A stretch of 47,011 nt of DNA from Thermoplasmata archaeon (GCA_021803655.1 JAJZLK010000020.1:1-47011), one strand, 5' to 3'. Positions 33,436-42,800 are shown, numbered from the stretch's first letter. Notes: generated by a model from the sequence alone, not told the origin. Numbers and translations: made by a program.

Positions 33436-36276
33436 TCAACTATACGTCAGGTCGTTGTACAGCAGGTCAGCGCCGCCACCAATCATGACATTCATCTCGA
33501 ACTGCGTTATTCCGCTTGGTGCTATCTTGCTGGATATGATCCAGAAGGCGGATGCCTGTTCTATGTAGACGTAGAATGTCATGTTAACCAGATTCTGGTT
33601 CATCTGGTGGAAGTAGTATGCCTGCTGGGTTGCGTTCAATGTTGACGTTCCGTTGGTGTACTCGTCGACCATGCTATTCAGGACGCCCAGTTCCGTAGCG
33701 TTGTATGCGGGGTTGCTTGCGTTACCAATCCATGAAGTTGTCATGGAGTTTGGTCCCGGATAGGTAGTTCCACTGACTGGCAGTGCCATTGGAGCCAAGT
33801 AGTCTGTTGGGAACGGGTAGTCTGGTGCCCAGCCAAGTTCGTATATAGGCATTGGGTTACCGCCTCCGCCAACCATGTTTCCGAGCAGCGTTGTGAACGA
33901 GGTTGGCAGTACCGGGAAGTCACTTGCACTAGTTGAGGAGCCAACAATCTTGGATATATTCTGTGCCCAGGTTGTGGCACCCTCTAGATCGACCGGATCA
34001 GCTGAGAATATGAATATGGGTATGTTAAGTGCCGATCCGTTGTAGGTTCCCGTACTGGTTATCTTGTATGTGTTCTTGTTCACAGAACTGTTGAGGAACT
34101 CGTTCCAGTACATCTTTGCCTTGGCAAGGTCGAAGTAAGGTACCCCAGTGGTTACCTTGTTCAGTTGCGATATACTCTGCGAGTACGCCATTCCTGCCGG
34201 CAGCATTCCCGCATACGAGTATGCGAAGGTCGTGTTGTATACTGCGTTTCCGACCTGCTGGTTGAGATAGAACGCGTAGTTGTAAGCGTATGCAAAGGCC
34301 AACCTCACCTGCAGATTAGAAAAGAGCGACGACGGAAGGTTTGCGTGCTTGTCGTATGAACCTATGCCCGACATGTTTACTCTGGCGTTATAGTTGTACC
34401 AGAAGATGCTCAGTGTCGGGAAGGGATACAAATTGACGATGTGGCTAGACGCGAGGGTCTTTGCGTTGTACCAGTTGCTTGTCGGAATTCCTCCTGCCTG
34501 TGCTGCTCCTGACTTAAGGTCAAGGTAGGTTGTGCTTGGCTGTCCTATGTACTCAATGTTCACGAACTGTATTGACGGTCTCGGGTCCCACTGAACTCCG
34601 TTGTATGTCGCAGGCGGGTTGTAATTCGGGTTGGCTTCCATGACAACCTGACTGTCCGTCACGGTGTAGTCTATCATATAGGGGCCATCTGCCATGATGT
34701 TGTTCTGTATGTACGTGTCGTAACTTCCAGCGTTTGCCTCTGCCTTATAGCTGGTAAAGCCTGCAGGAGAGAACGTAAGTCCTGCCCCGTGCTGGTATGC
34801 CCAGTTAGCGTTGATTATGAAGTCTCCGCTAGCAGAGAGCAGTTCAAACATCAAGGTAGGCGCCTGTGGTGACTGCAGGTAAAGTGTTACAGTGTTCGAG
34901 GAGTTGCTCCATGTCACGTTGTTCGTTATGTTCTGGTATGTGTTTGATGTATAGAGGTCGCCTGGAAGTAGTACCTGCCCGATAATCCATCCAGGAGTAC
35001 CAGGCGATCCACCGTCAAACAGGAGATCCCTGATTATTGAGAATGCAGCATCCCATGAGGTAACGGAAGTACCGTCCTGCCATGTTGCATTGCTTCTTAT
35101 TGTGAAGGTATACACCTGTCCGGGGGCATAGGTCACGCTGACGTTCTGCCATGAGTTTGTGGTACCATTGTACTCGGCGATGGTTCTGGTGACATTAGCG
35201 CTGTTTATTCCATGTCCACTTGTGGGAAGTGCAGAAGCGAGCTCGGGGTAGAATGACGAGTTGCTTGATCCCTGGTAACCAACAAGATACTGCATTGTGT
35301 TGACAAGTGGTTCAAAGCTCACTGTGTCATATGCTATCTGTGGGTCGAAGGTCTTGTATCCACCAGTTTCGAGTTCAGCGTTTGTGAAGGACGATCCTGA
35401 GGCTGCGTGATATATTCCAACCTGTGTGCTGTTAAATACCGGCATGTCCATTACAACTGAAACGTTGTATTTGTTGCCGCTCAGTTTTCCAGTCGTACCG
35501 TTTACAATTGCGGTAAGTGTGTTCAGTTGAAGTACGTAGAATCCTGACTTCAGACTTGATACGTTATAATAGCTGTCACTGTAATTTGCGAGATATCCTC
35601 CTGCAGTTAAATTAAAGGTATAGCCGAGGCTCTGAGTTGCAGTCAGGGTTGTGTAGTTAAAGACTTCGAGATTCTGACCATAGACACTGTATGTGCTATT
35701 CGCAGGCGGTGTTGCGTATGCAAGAGCAAGAGAAACGTGCGAACCTGGATTGAATATCCCAGATGCGTTGTTTGAGATTTGTGCAGATGAGCCTGAGGGT
35801 ACAACGTTGATGATACCGGATGACTCATTCTGGGCAAGAGCAGAGTTACTGATGTATGCCCTGACAAGTGTCTTAAGGTTGTTCACTACCTTTCCGTCAG
35901 AGTACGTGATTGTGTAATATATGTAATAGCTCCCTGCCGACTGATAAGTGTGGCTGACGTTCAGAGTGCTACCTGTTCCACTCACGTTCTGCATGGTACC
36001 GTCTCCAAAGTAGACATCCGCATACTTGAAGTTCCCATTGGTGTTAACGATAAGGTTGTATGGAGACCCTACGGTTCCACTGATGGGCGCGGACACTATT
36101 GAAGGAGACTCGCTAGGCTTCGCACTGCTAGTGACTAAAACTACTGCCACTGCAGATATGACTACTATTACGACCACTGCTATGACGATCCATTTCATCT
36201 TGGAAGATGATTTTTTTGGAGGTCTGGTGAGATCGCCGGCACCGGTCGTAGTTCCTTTTGTGCCATCTGTTTCCAC
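33436..36276 (-). CDS. oppA: Membrane-anchored solute-binding protein of peptide ABC transporter, with PKD domain
   Basis: 946 residues from GTG 36276 with AGGAGG (36285-36290) eight bases upstream. A cytoplasmic N-terminus (1-26), one membrane helix (about 27-49) as signal anchor, then a PKD-like beta domain (about 55-145; YFGDGTMQNVSGTG...HTYQSAGSYYIYYTITY). After a linker, the SBP_bac_5/OppA-type lobe structure spans about 300-940 (YTFTIRSNATWQDGTSVTSWDAAFSI; MADGPYMIDYTV). Dozens of N-x-S/T sequons indicate heavy glycosylation. It captures peptides outside the membrane for the OppBCDF-like proteins. Unusually large for the family (about 500-650) because of the PKD domain and Ser/Asn-rich insert. 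No lipobox; anchoring is by the N-terminal helix. Confidence 0.87.
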   Translation of the reverse strand: METDGTKGTTTGAGDLTRPPKKSSSKMKWIVIAVVVIVVISAVAVVLVTSSAKPSESPSIVSAPISGTVGSPYNLIVNTNGNFKYADVYFGDGTMQNVSGTGSTLNVSHTYQSAGSYYIYYTITYSDGKVVNNLKTLVRAYISNSALAQNESSGIINVVPSGSSAQISNNASGIFNPGSHVSLALAYATPPANSTYSVYGQNLEVFNYTTLTATQSLGYTFNLTAGGYLANYSDSYYNVSSLKSGFYVLQLNTLTAIVNGTTGKLSGNKYNVSVVMDMPVFNSTQVGIYHAASGSSFTNAELETGGYKTFDPQIAYDTVSFEPLVNTMQYLVGYQGSSNSSFYPELASALPTSGHGINSANVTRTIAEYNGTTNSWQNVSVTYAPGQVYTFTIRSNATWQDGTSVTSWDAAFSIIRDLLFDGGSPGTPGWIIGQVLLPGDLYTSNTYQNITNNVTWSNSSNTVTLYLQSPQAPTLMFELLSASGDFIINANWAYQHGAGLTFSPAGFTSYKAEANAGSYDTYIQNNIMADGPYMIDYTVTDSQVVMEANPNYNPPATYNGVQWDPRPSIQFVNIEYIGQPSTTYLDLKSGAAQAGGIPTSNWYNAKTLASSHIVNLYPFPTLSIFWYNYNARVNMSGIGSYDKHANLPSSLFSNLQVRLAFAYAYNYAFYLNQQVGNAVYNTTFAYSYAGMLPAGMAYSQSISQLNKVTTGVPYFDLAKAKMYWNEFLNSSVNKNTYKITSTGTYNGSALNIPIFIFSADPVDLEGATTWAQNISKIVGSSTSASDFPVLPTSFTTLLGNMVGGGGNPMPIYELGWAPDYPFPTDYLAPMALPVSGTTYPGPNSMTTSWIGNASNPAYNATELGVLNSMVDEYTNGTSTLNATQQAYYFHQMNQNLVNMTFYVYIEQASAFWIISSKIAPSGITQFEMNVMIGGGADLLYNDLTYS

Positions 36277-36557
36277 TTTTTTTTCCTCCTAAAATGTAAG
36301 AGATGGATTCAAATGGAACTATTTAAGTGTTATTGCATCCCATTAAATCTGACGCCAGGGACCGGAAAATACATTTATTTCACACTGGAGACAAACAGAA
36401 TAATAACACTTCAGGGACACATCTTGCAAACAAAAGTTGAGCTACCGGCAAATGTACCGATTGGACGGGTCCACAAGGATTTTTTCGGAATGAACCCAAC
36501 ATTCCAGTTCCACCCGCTTTGAGTTCCTGGTTTCGCTCTGGAAGAATGTATAGGGAT

Positions 36558-37406
36558 TCAGTAAAATTCTTCCAGATCCTCTTCCAGAATACCCCTGTAA
36601 GGCATATCAACCAAAGGCCCCTTCCTGTATACAGGGTCGTTCTCCTCGTATGTATCTCTCTTCACTTGGTAGAAGATGCCTATTGGTATCTTGTCCCCCC
36701 ACTCCTCGCATGCCCTGTATGCGTCGGCGAAGTTTTCCCTGTCGGGTGATTCATACTTGTAGACTCTCTTCCTGAAATAATCGTAGGTGTTTGTCTTGTT
36801 AAATGTAACACATGGACTGAATACATCTATGAACGAGAATCCCTTATGCTGTATTCCCGCCTTTATAAGATCGTGAAGGTGCTTCGGGTCCCCGGAGAAT
36901 CCCCTGGCCACAAAGGTAGCCCCTGCAGCAAGTGCAAATGTCAGTGGATTTATTGGCCTCTCGATGTTTCCGTCAGGAGTGGATTTTGAAATGAACCCGA
37001 TTTCAGAAGTGGGTGACGCCTGACCTGTTGTGAGTCCGAATATCTGGTTATCAGATACCACGTAGGTGATGTCAATGTTCCTCTTTGCGGTGTGGAAAAA
37101 GTGCTGTGTACCTTCGAAGAACCCGTCTCCGTCCCCACCGTAACCTATCACCGTAAGTTTTGGGTTGGCCCACTTGATGGCCGAAGCCACTGGCAGAAGC
37201 CTGCCATGAAGCCCGTGGAATCCATAACTCTTGATAAACTCGGGGAGGTTGCTGGAACACCCTATTCCAGATACAACAGCAACGTCTTTGGGCTCAATAT
37301 TCATCTCCACGAGCACGTTCTTTATGGCAGAAAGCTGTGCAAAATTTCCGCATGCCGGACACCAGTCCGGCTTCACCGGTCCGTCGTAATCCTTCAGTGT
37401 TATCAT
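36558..37406 (-). CDS. korB: 2-oxoacid:ferredoxin oxidoreductase, beta subunit
   Basis: 282 residues. TPP-binding subunit: GYGGDGDGFFEG (88-99) and the DNQIFGLTTGQASPTS segment (119-134) bind the diphosphate and Mg2+. Cysteines 16 and 19 (WCPACGN), 50 (GIGCSSN) and 199 (SPCVTF) are the four ligands of the single [4Fe-4S] cluster in two-subunit archaeal enzymes. With the alpha/gamma protein it decarboxylates 2-oxoacids to acyl-CoA and reduces ferredoxin. The enzymes of this type act on pyruvate and 2-oxoglutarate with relaxed choice, so the exact substrate is open. ATG 37406 overlaps the korA stop as ATGA. Confidence 0.92.
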   Translation of the reverse strand: MITLKDYDGPVKPDWCPACGNFAQLSAIKNVLVEMNIEPKDVAVVSGIGCSSNLPEFIKSYGFHGLHGRLLPVASAIKWANPKLTVIGYGGDGDGFFEGTQHFFHTAKRNIDITYVVSDNQIFGLTTGQASPTSEIGFISKSTPDGNIERPINPLTFALAAGATFVARGFSGDPKHLHDLIKAGIQHKGFSFIDVFSPCVTFNKTNTYDYFRKRVYKYESPDRENFADAYRACEEWGDKIPIGIFYQVKRDTYEENDPVYRKGPLVDMPYRGILEEDLEEFY

Positions 37407-39145
37407 AGCTTCGTAACCTCCATTATCACTTTCTGAATCTGCGTTGCAAGTTCCCCCGGATAGAAAGCCTCCCCGTTGAACTTGTTAACCAGTGTCGTTT
37501 CCATCTGGAATTCTGATTTAAGGAGCCTGTCGAACTGTCCGGTATAGTTCTGTTCCACAACTATAACCTGTTTTCCTTCCACCAGCTTGCCGATGTCGGG
37601 GTTCATCGGGAAAACGTGTGTCACTTCAACAGCGCCCACTTTAATTCCCTTATCCCTCAGTGCGTCGACCGCCTCCTCAACCACGCCTCTGGTAGATCCC
37701 CACTGGATCACGGCGATTTCGGCGTCATCGAGTTTGTATGTCCTTGTCTTAGGCATCCCGGACCTGTAAGTCTCGATCTTCCTCATCCTCTTTTCCATCA
37801 TTGCGATCCTCTTCATAGGATCAGTTTCTGCATCGCTCACCACGTTTCCGAATTCGTCGTGTTCGTCAGAATCTTCATTGTGCATGAGCCCTGCCTGTCC
37901 CGGAACAGCCCTTGGCGATATCCCGTCATCCGTGATCAGGTATCTCCTATAGTTGATCTCTCCGTCCGCAGCCCTCTTCCCATGATCAATCCTGAAATCC
38001 GTGTCCAGGTGATCAACCGTTTCGTCGTGTTCAGAAAGGTACAGATCAGACATCACTATGACCGGTGTCTGGTACAGTTCAGCCAGGTTCAGCGCATCCC
38101 TGGTCATGTAAAAGCATTCTTCCACGTTTGACGGTGCCAGGATTATTCTTGGAAAATCGCCCTGCGAAGCGCCCAGTACAAGATTGAGGTCCCCCTGCTC
38201 GGTCTTCGTCGGCAGTCCGGTGGAAGGCCCGGATCTCTGTGACTCATAAACGACGATTGGTACTTCCAGCATTCCTGCCATTCCAAGCGCCTCAACCATC
38301 AGTGAGAATCCACCGCCTGAAGAACCTGTCATTGCTCTCACTCCGGCATAGTTTGCCCCGATTGTCATATTTATGGCGGATATTTCATCCTCGGGTATCT
38401 TCACGAATACTCCGTACTGCTTTGCGTGTGCCGCGAGAAAGTGAAGACATGAAGAGGCAGGTGTCATGGGATAAGCTATGTACATCTTTACTCCACCGCT
38501 CACTGCGCCAAGGCCGACCGCTTCGCCACCATTGAGCAGCATCTTCTTCTTGCCATCGAACCGTATGTTCTTCCTGATTGGTTTGTATTTGCTCAGGTAG
38601 TATTCGTACCCTTCTCTTGCTGCTGCAACATTCTGCTCCGCCACTGTTCCCTTGCTCCCAAAGGTATTCCTTATGACCTCGGCCAGAGTCTCGAATTCTA
38701 TCCCCAGTGCGGCCATGGCTCCCCCCATTGCAACAGTGTTCTTCACGAGGGTGACCTTGCTGTGTTTTGCGGCAATTTCACCAAGGGGAATCGGGGAGTA
38801 AGTGACCTTCCTGCTGCTGTGATCGGATATTGATTCGTCAAAAATCGCAACCCCCTCAAGCGGGGATGCTCCACCTTCATTGATGTCAGGATTGGTATGT
38901 CTCTCCAGGCCGTCCCGGTTCAGTGCCACGAGCACATCCAGGCCGTCTCCCTGGGATTTCACCGGATTGTGCGAAGCCCGTATCTGGTACCAACTTTGTC
39001 CGCCCCTCACAATATCCTGATAATAATTGTAAGTCATGACGTTAAGTCCACTTCTTGAAAATGTCTTGGAGATTATCAGACCCGCAGACTGGACCCCGTC
39101 ACCTGCAGCTCCTGCTACCCTGATGACAATTTCATCGTCTTTCAT
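37403..39145 (-). CDS. korA: 2-oxoacid:ferredoxin oxidoreductase, fused gamma-alpha subunit
   Basis: 580 residues from ATG 39145 (a TTG directly before it is the alternative). N-terminal gamma domain (about 1-185; RVAGAAGDGVQSAGLIISK, DIVRGGQSWYQIRAS) fused to the alpha pyrimidine-binding and transketolase-C-like parts (GGVKMYIAYPMTPASSCLHFLA, IGANYAGVRAMTGSSGGGFSLMVEALGMAG). The YPMTPAS loop matches the YPITPSS-type motif that binds the 2-oxoacid and CoA side in this class. This fused arrangement is the archaeal ab-type enzyme. The promoter region holds a TATA-like TTTATAAT and nested inverted repeats overlapping the start codon. First gene of a korA-korB pair. Confidence 0.92.
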   Translation of the reverse strand: MKDDEIVIRVAGAAGDGVQSAGLIISKTFSRSGLNVMTYNYYQDIVRGGQSWYQIRASHNPVKSQGDGLDVLVALNRDGLERHTNPDINEGGASPLEGVAIFDESISDHSSRKVTYSPIPLGEIAAKHSKVTLVKNTVAMGGAMAALGIEFETLAEVIRNTFGSKGTVAEQNVAAAREGYEYYLSKYKPIRKNIRFDGKKKMLLNGGEAVGLGAVSGGVKMYIAYPMTPASSCLHFLAAHAKQYGVFVKIPEDEISAINMTIGANYAGVRAMTGSSGGGFSLMVEALGMAGMLEVPIVVYESQRSGPSTGLPTKTEQGDLNLVLGASQGDFPRIILAPSNVEECFYMTRDALNLAELYQTPVIVMSDLYLSEHDETVDHLDTDFRIDHGKRAADGEINYRRYLITDDGISPRAVPGQAGLMHNEDSDEHDEFGNVVSDAETDPMKRIAMMEKRMRKIETYRSGMPKTRTYKLDDAEIAVIQWGSTRGVVEEAVDALRDKGIKVGAVEVTHVFPMNPDIGKLVEGKQVIVVEQNYTGQFDRLLKSEFQMETTLVNKFNGEAFYPGELATQIQKVIMEVTKL

Positions 39146-39180
39146 CAACTGTCATCAATTGACATTATAAATAGTTGACA
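39121..39180 (-). promoter_or_regulatory. korA promoter with nested inverted repeats
   Basis: A TATA-like TTTATAAT lies at about 39165-39172 on the minus strand, some 20-27 nt before ATG 39145, so the transcript is nearly leaderless. Around it are TGTCA/TGACA arms (39150-39154 and 39160-39164), TCAACT/AGTTGA arms (39145-39150 and 39173-39178) and an 8-bp pair TGATGACA/TGTCATCA (39121-39128 and 39150-39157). Such symmetry over the TATA box and start codon suits a repressor operator; no regulator is identified. Confidence 0.45.
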
Positions 39181-39257
39181 CAGCGCAAAGGGTGAAGGTT
39201 TCCGGATGCAGCCCTGAATCCATTCTTGGCATGTCCATTCCCTGCTTCACGAGGGTG

Positions 39258-39272
39258 AAATTTTATAAGGCC
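39258..39272 (+). promoter_or_regulatory. TATA box of the fumarase/aspartase gene
   Basis: ATTTTATAAGG at 39260-39270 lies about 20-25 nt before ATG 39288, with no Shine-Dalgarno site in between. This is the usual leaderless promoter geometry of Thermoplasmatales. Confidence 0.6.
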
Positions 39273-39287
39273 GAGTGATAGAGAAGC

Positions 39288-40661
39288 ATGTCGAGGATTG
39301 AAAAGGACGTAATTGGTGAAATAGAGTTGCCGGACAATGCCTATTATGGCATAAATACCATAAGGGCAATAGAGAATTTCAAGATCTCGGGGATAACGGC
39401 TGACTCCGACCATGTCAATTCCATGATTATAATCAAGAGATCCTCTGCCCTGGCAAACAAGGCTGGCAAGAAACTTTCTGAGGACCGCGCAGATGCAATC
39501 GTCAAGGCCTGTGACAGGATCATTTCCGGTTCTCTCCATGACAACTTCAGGATCGATGTGTTCCAGGCTGGAGCCGGTACATCGTTCAACATGAATGCAA
39601 ACGAGGTCGTGGCCAATCTTGCACTGGAAATTTCAGGGAAGAAGAAAGGGGACTATTCGTTCATACACCCGAACGACCATGTTAATATGAGCCAGTCCAC
39701 CAATGATGTATTTCCCACCATGATCAGGATCACCGCTGTCACGAAAATGGCCAGATTCAGGGAGCAGGTGAAAGCGCTCTCACTGGCCTTCAGGGAGAAG
39801 GGAGAACAGTTCAGCAAGGTTGTGAAACCGGGAAGAACGCATCTTCAGGACGCAGCTCCGATCACCCTTGGCACGGAGTTCAACGCATGGGCTTATACCA
39901 TGAACAGGGCTCTCGAAGAGATAGACAACGCCGTGGATTTCCTGCTTGAGCTGAACATCGGAGGAACTGCTGTCGGAACGGGAATCAACACCGCTCCGGG
40001 ATTCCAGAAGAACGTGGTTGCCGAGATTTCAAAGTTTACCGGGTTTGCGTACAGGACTTCAGACAACCTTCCCGGGATAATGGAGTTCATGACGGACTTC
40101 TGCAGGGCAATGAATGCCGTTGCAAACGTGGCAATTGACCTCAACAAGATTTCCAATGATACCAGGCTGATGTATTCCGGCCCAGGAGCCGGGCTCCATG
40201 AGATAAGGATTCCTGCAGTACAGCAGGGCTCCTCGATCATGCCGGGAAAGATCAATCCATCCATCGCTGAGGCGACCAACATGATATGCCATTCGGTCAT
40301 GGGAGCACAGCAGGCGCTGAACGTATCTGCCCAGGCTGGCCAGTTCGAGCTCAATGTAATGATGCCGCACATAGACTATGAACTGAACCGGTCGTTTGAC
40401 ATACTCACCAACGGATTGTCTATGTTCAGGGAAAAACTGATCAACGGCATCGAGGCGGACGCATCCTCCTGCCTTGAACACATGTCCAGGAGCTTTGGGT
40501 CTGCTGCACTGCTGAATCCATACCTTGGATATGACACGGTTGCAAAGATTGTTCAGGAAGCCTTGCATTCAGGCAAATCCATAAAGTCCCTCGTTCTTGC
40601 AACTGGCAAGATTTCCTCAGAGGATTTTGATAAAATAATGAGTTCCGGCGTTCCTGAGTAA
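39288..40661 (+). CDS. Class II fumarase/aspartase superfamily, probably aspartate ammonia-lyase
   Basis: 457 residues. Superfamily signature GSSIMPGKINPSIAEATNM at 314-332 with the presumed catalytic Ser316 on the mobile SS loop, FQAGAGTSFNMNANEV and HPNDHVNMSQSTNDVFPT in the active site. The N-terminus NAYYGINTIRAIENFKIS matches aspartase (YYGIxTxRAxENF) better than fumarase (ALYGAQTQRAxENF), and HPNDHVNxxQSTND is likewise aspartase-like. Aspartase releases ammonia from aspartate to give fumarate, which suits a peptide-degrading life. Fumarase activity remains possible. It stands alone, divergent from korA and convergent on the dehydrogenase genes with abutting ends (40661/40662). Confidence 0.82.
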   Translation: MSRIEKDVIGEIELPDNAYYGINTIRAIENFKISGITADSDHVNSMIIIKRSSALANKAGKKLSEDRADAIVKACDRIISGSLHDNFRIDVFQAGAGTSFNMNANEVVANLALEISGKKKGDYSFIHPNDHVNMSQSTNDVFPTMIRITAVTKMARFREQVKALSLAFREKGEQFSKVVKPGRTHLQDAAPITLGTEFNAWAYTMNRALEEIDNAVDFLLELNIGGTAVGTGINTAPGFQKNVVAEISKFTGFAYRTSDNLPGIMEFMTDFCRAMNAVANVAIDLNKISNDTRLMYSGPGAGLHEIRIPAVQQGSSIMPGKINPSIAEATNMICHSVMGAQQALNVSAQAGQFELNVMMPHIDYELNRSFDILTNGLSMFREKLINGIEADASSCLEHMSRSFGSAALLNPYLGYDTVAKIVQEALHSGKSIKSLVLATGKISSEDFDKIMSSGVPE

Positions 40662-41687
40662 TCAGAGGAAGCCGGATTCAGAGCCGTATATTTTCTTGTG
40701 GAGGATCAGGTCCTGCTTGAGTCCTCCGAACATCATCTTCATGGTCATGGAGTCCCTGTAGAGTTTCTCGATCCCGAAGGCTTCAAAGTATCCGTATCCT
40801 CCGTGGTACTGTACTGCGGCGCGGGATGCATTCAACGCAAGTTCTAGGGACTTGTGCCGGATCATTTCCTGGTTCTCATGCACGCTTTCGGACGTGATTG
40901 CCGTTCTGAGTAACTCTATCTCCGTCTTCATCCTTGACATGGCAGAGGCCACGGGGCCGAAATCCTTCAGGCTCGTGTTGAAGACTTTCCTGACCTTTGT
41001 GTACTCGATGGTCTTTTCAATGGCACCTTCGGCTATGCCAAGAGCGATTGCAGAGACTTCAAGGTTTATCCCGCTGAGGAATATGTTCTCAAGACTCCTG
41101 TCCCCGACCTTTTCATACTGTCCGTCCTTAATCTCGACTTTCCCCCACGAAAGTGCCCGGAACCCCAGAGGCTTCTGGAACTTCCTGAATGATATGCCAC
41201 TTCGTACCAGAAGAGTTCTTCCTGCCGGTTCATTCATGATGAGATACTCAGGGCTCCCTCCGACCGCTACAGGCACATCTCCCGATAGCGTCGCCTCCTT
41301 TGAGTGGACGCTGTTCTTCACGTATTCACCTGGAACTGACACAATAAAGCTCTTCTCCCCGGATGCGGTTTTCCTCAGCATCTCCATGCCATCCTCAAAG
41401 TGCCCAAGGAGTTTGCCGGCTACCGAGTTGATCAGCATTATTTCCATTGCTATGGATGGTTCGACCCGGGAAAATTCCTCCAGGACTGCGATGTATGGTT
41501 CGATCTCTAGACCGGCGCCTCCTGCTTCCGGAGAGAGCGCTATGTTCAGGAAACCCTGATCTGCCAGTTTCTTTCTCAGTTCGGCGGTTATCCCGGATTT
41601 TTCCAGTCCGTTTTCCCCGGATGGTACACTCTTAGATATGAACTCCCTCGCGCTTGCCCTCAGTATATCCGTTATTTCAGAACTCAT
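40662..41687 (-). CDS. Degenerate acyl-CoA dehydrogenase-like protein lacking the catalytic Glu
   Basis: 341 residues from ATG 41687, which overlaps the upstream TGA; the longer frame to 41753 is inside that gene. The ACAD fold is evident in the C-terminal helical half (ELLRTAITSESVHENQEMIRHKSLELALNASRAAVQYHGGYGYFEAFGIEKLYRDS). However, the region that in active enzymes reads YEGTSEI is MFGGLKQ here, so Phe320 replaces the catalytic Glu. The FAD-contacting TEPxxGSD and WI[ST]-type motifs are also lost in the middle domain. Translationally coupled to the intact acyl-CoA dehydrogenase before it, so it may be the non-catalytic partner of a heteromeric enzyme like the alpha/beta FadE pairs of mycobacteria. 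Alternatively it binds acyl-CoA only. Confidence 0.78.
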   Translation of the reverse strand: MSSEITDILRASAREFISKSVPSGENGLEKSGITAELRKKLADQGFLNIALSPEAGGAGLEIEPYIAVLEEFSRVEPSIAMEIMLINSVAGKLLGHFEDGMEMLRKTASGEKSFIVSVPGEYVKNSVHSKEATLSGDVPVAVGGSPEYLIMNEPAGRTLLVRSGISFRKFQKPLGFRALSWGKVEIKDGQYEKVGDRSLENIFLSGINLEVSAIALGIAEGAIEKTIEYTKVRKVFNTSLKDFGPVASAMSRMKTEIELLRTAITSESVHENQEMIRHKSLELALNASRAAVQYHGGYGYFEAFGIEKLYRDSMTMKMMFGGLKQDLILHKKIYGSESGFL

Positions 41688-42796
41688 GCCTTTCCCCCCT
41701 TCAGCAGGTTTCTGGAGATTACCAGTTTCTCGATCTCGCTGGTTCCCTCCCATATTTCAAGTATCTTTGCATCCCTGAAGATCCTCTCCAGGTCGCCGTC
41801 GACCGCCTCTATTCCGGCAAGTTCCAATGCCTTTTCTGCAACAAAGACTGCAGTTTCTCCTGCCATCTGCTTTGCCATACTGGTAATTGCCGGATCAGGC
41901 TCGAAGTTGAACAGGTAAGATGCAGCCTCGTAAGTTACCAGCCTGGTAGCCTTTATCTTTGTTGCCATCTCGGCCAGGATAAACTGGACCTCCTCCTTTC
42001 CGGAGAACGACTCGCCTCTCTTCTTCACAAGTTCCAGTGCACGGTTGTACGCCCCCTGAGCAATTCCTATGCCCTGCGCAGCCACGAATATCCTGCTGAT
42101 GTTGAAGAATGTCATGATATAATAGAATCCCTTTCCCTCTTCGCCCACGAGGTTCTCTGCCGGGACCTCGACATTCTGCATTGAAATTTCCGCAGTGGTT
42201 GTTGCCCTTACTCCAAGTTTTCCTGTGAGCTTATTAGCGTTAAATCCCGTGCTCCCGGTGTCGATTACAAGGACGCTGAGTCCATGGTGCCTCTTCCCGT
42301 CTCCTTCTGAGGTCCTAACAAGGGTCACGAGAAAATCTGCAATGTTGCCGTTGGAGATGAACATCTTCGAGCCACTCACGACGTACTTGTCCCCTTTTTT
42401 CTCAGCCCTCGTGGTTGATCCTGCCACGTCGCTTCCGCCGCTGGGTTCTGTTACTGCAAGTCCCATTATTGCCTCTCCGCTGTTGACCCTGGAGAGGTAT
42501 TTTTCCTTGAGCATGTCGGATCCGAATAGAAGTATCACTTCCGCACCGAAATATGGGATCGTTACGGATATTCCAAGTCCCGGATCGATGGAACAGAGTT
42601 CTTCTATCGAGATCATGACCTTCCAGGGGTCGCTGTAATCAACCAGTCCCTGCTGGTATGCGAGTTTCCTGAGCTCGTCCGGATACTTTTCCTCGAGATC
42701 GAATTTTCTCGCTCGTTCTGGCGTGAATTCTTTCTGGCCAAATTTCCTGACCTTCTCCCTGAACTGGTTCAGTTCCTCTGAAAACTTGAAGTCCAT
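41684..42796 (-). CDS. Acyl-CoA dehydrogenase
   Basis: 370 residues from ATG 42796 (MDFKFSEEL), five bases after the thiolase stop with GGAG immediately upstream; the longer frame to 42865 is thiolase sequence. It oxidises acyl-CoA to 2-enoyl-CoA with FAD. Present are the FAD/substrate motif LAVTEPSGGSDVAGSTTRA (near 110-128), KMFISNGNIADF, and the catalytic Glu350 in ILEIWEGTSEIEKLVISRNLL. Chain-length or branched-chain preference cannot be told. Operon order thiolase, this gene, degenerate paralogue; electron-transfer flavoprotein genes are not in the window. Confidence 0.9.
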   Translation of the reverse strand: MDFKFSEELNQFREKVRKFGQKEFTPERARKFDLEEKYPDELRKLAYQQGLVDYSDPWKVMISIEELCSIDPGLGISVTIPYFGAEVILLFGSDMLKEKYLSRVNSGEAIMGLAVTEPSGGSDVAGSTTRAEKKGDKYVVSGSKMFISNGNIADFLVTLVRTSEGDGKRHHGLSVLVIDTGSTGFNANKLTGKLGVRATTTAEISMQNVEVPAENLVGEEGKGFYYIMTFFNISRIFVAAQGIGIAQGAYNRALELVKKRGESFSGKEEVQFILAEMATKIKATRLVTYEAASYLFNFEPDPAITSMAKQMAGETAVFVAEKALELAGIEAVDGDLERIFRDAKILEIWEGTSEIEKLVISRNLLKGGKA

Positions 42797-42800
42797 CTCC

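Noticed and set aside
36313-36522. Plus-strand 69-codon frame in the spacer upstream of the binding-protein gene.
   Set aside because: It lies over the promoter of the minus-strand gene, has no ribosome-binding site or family resemblance, and its composition is that of non-coding DNA.
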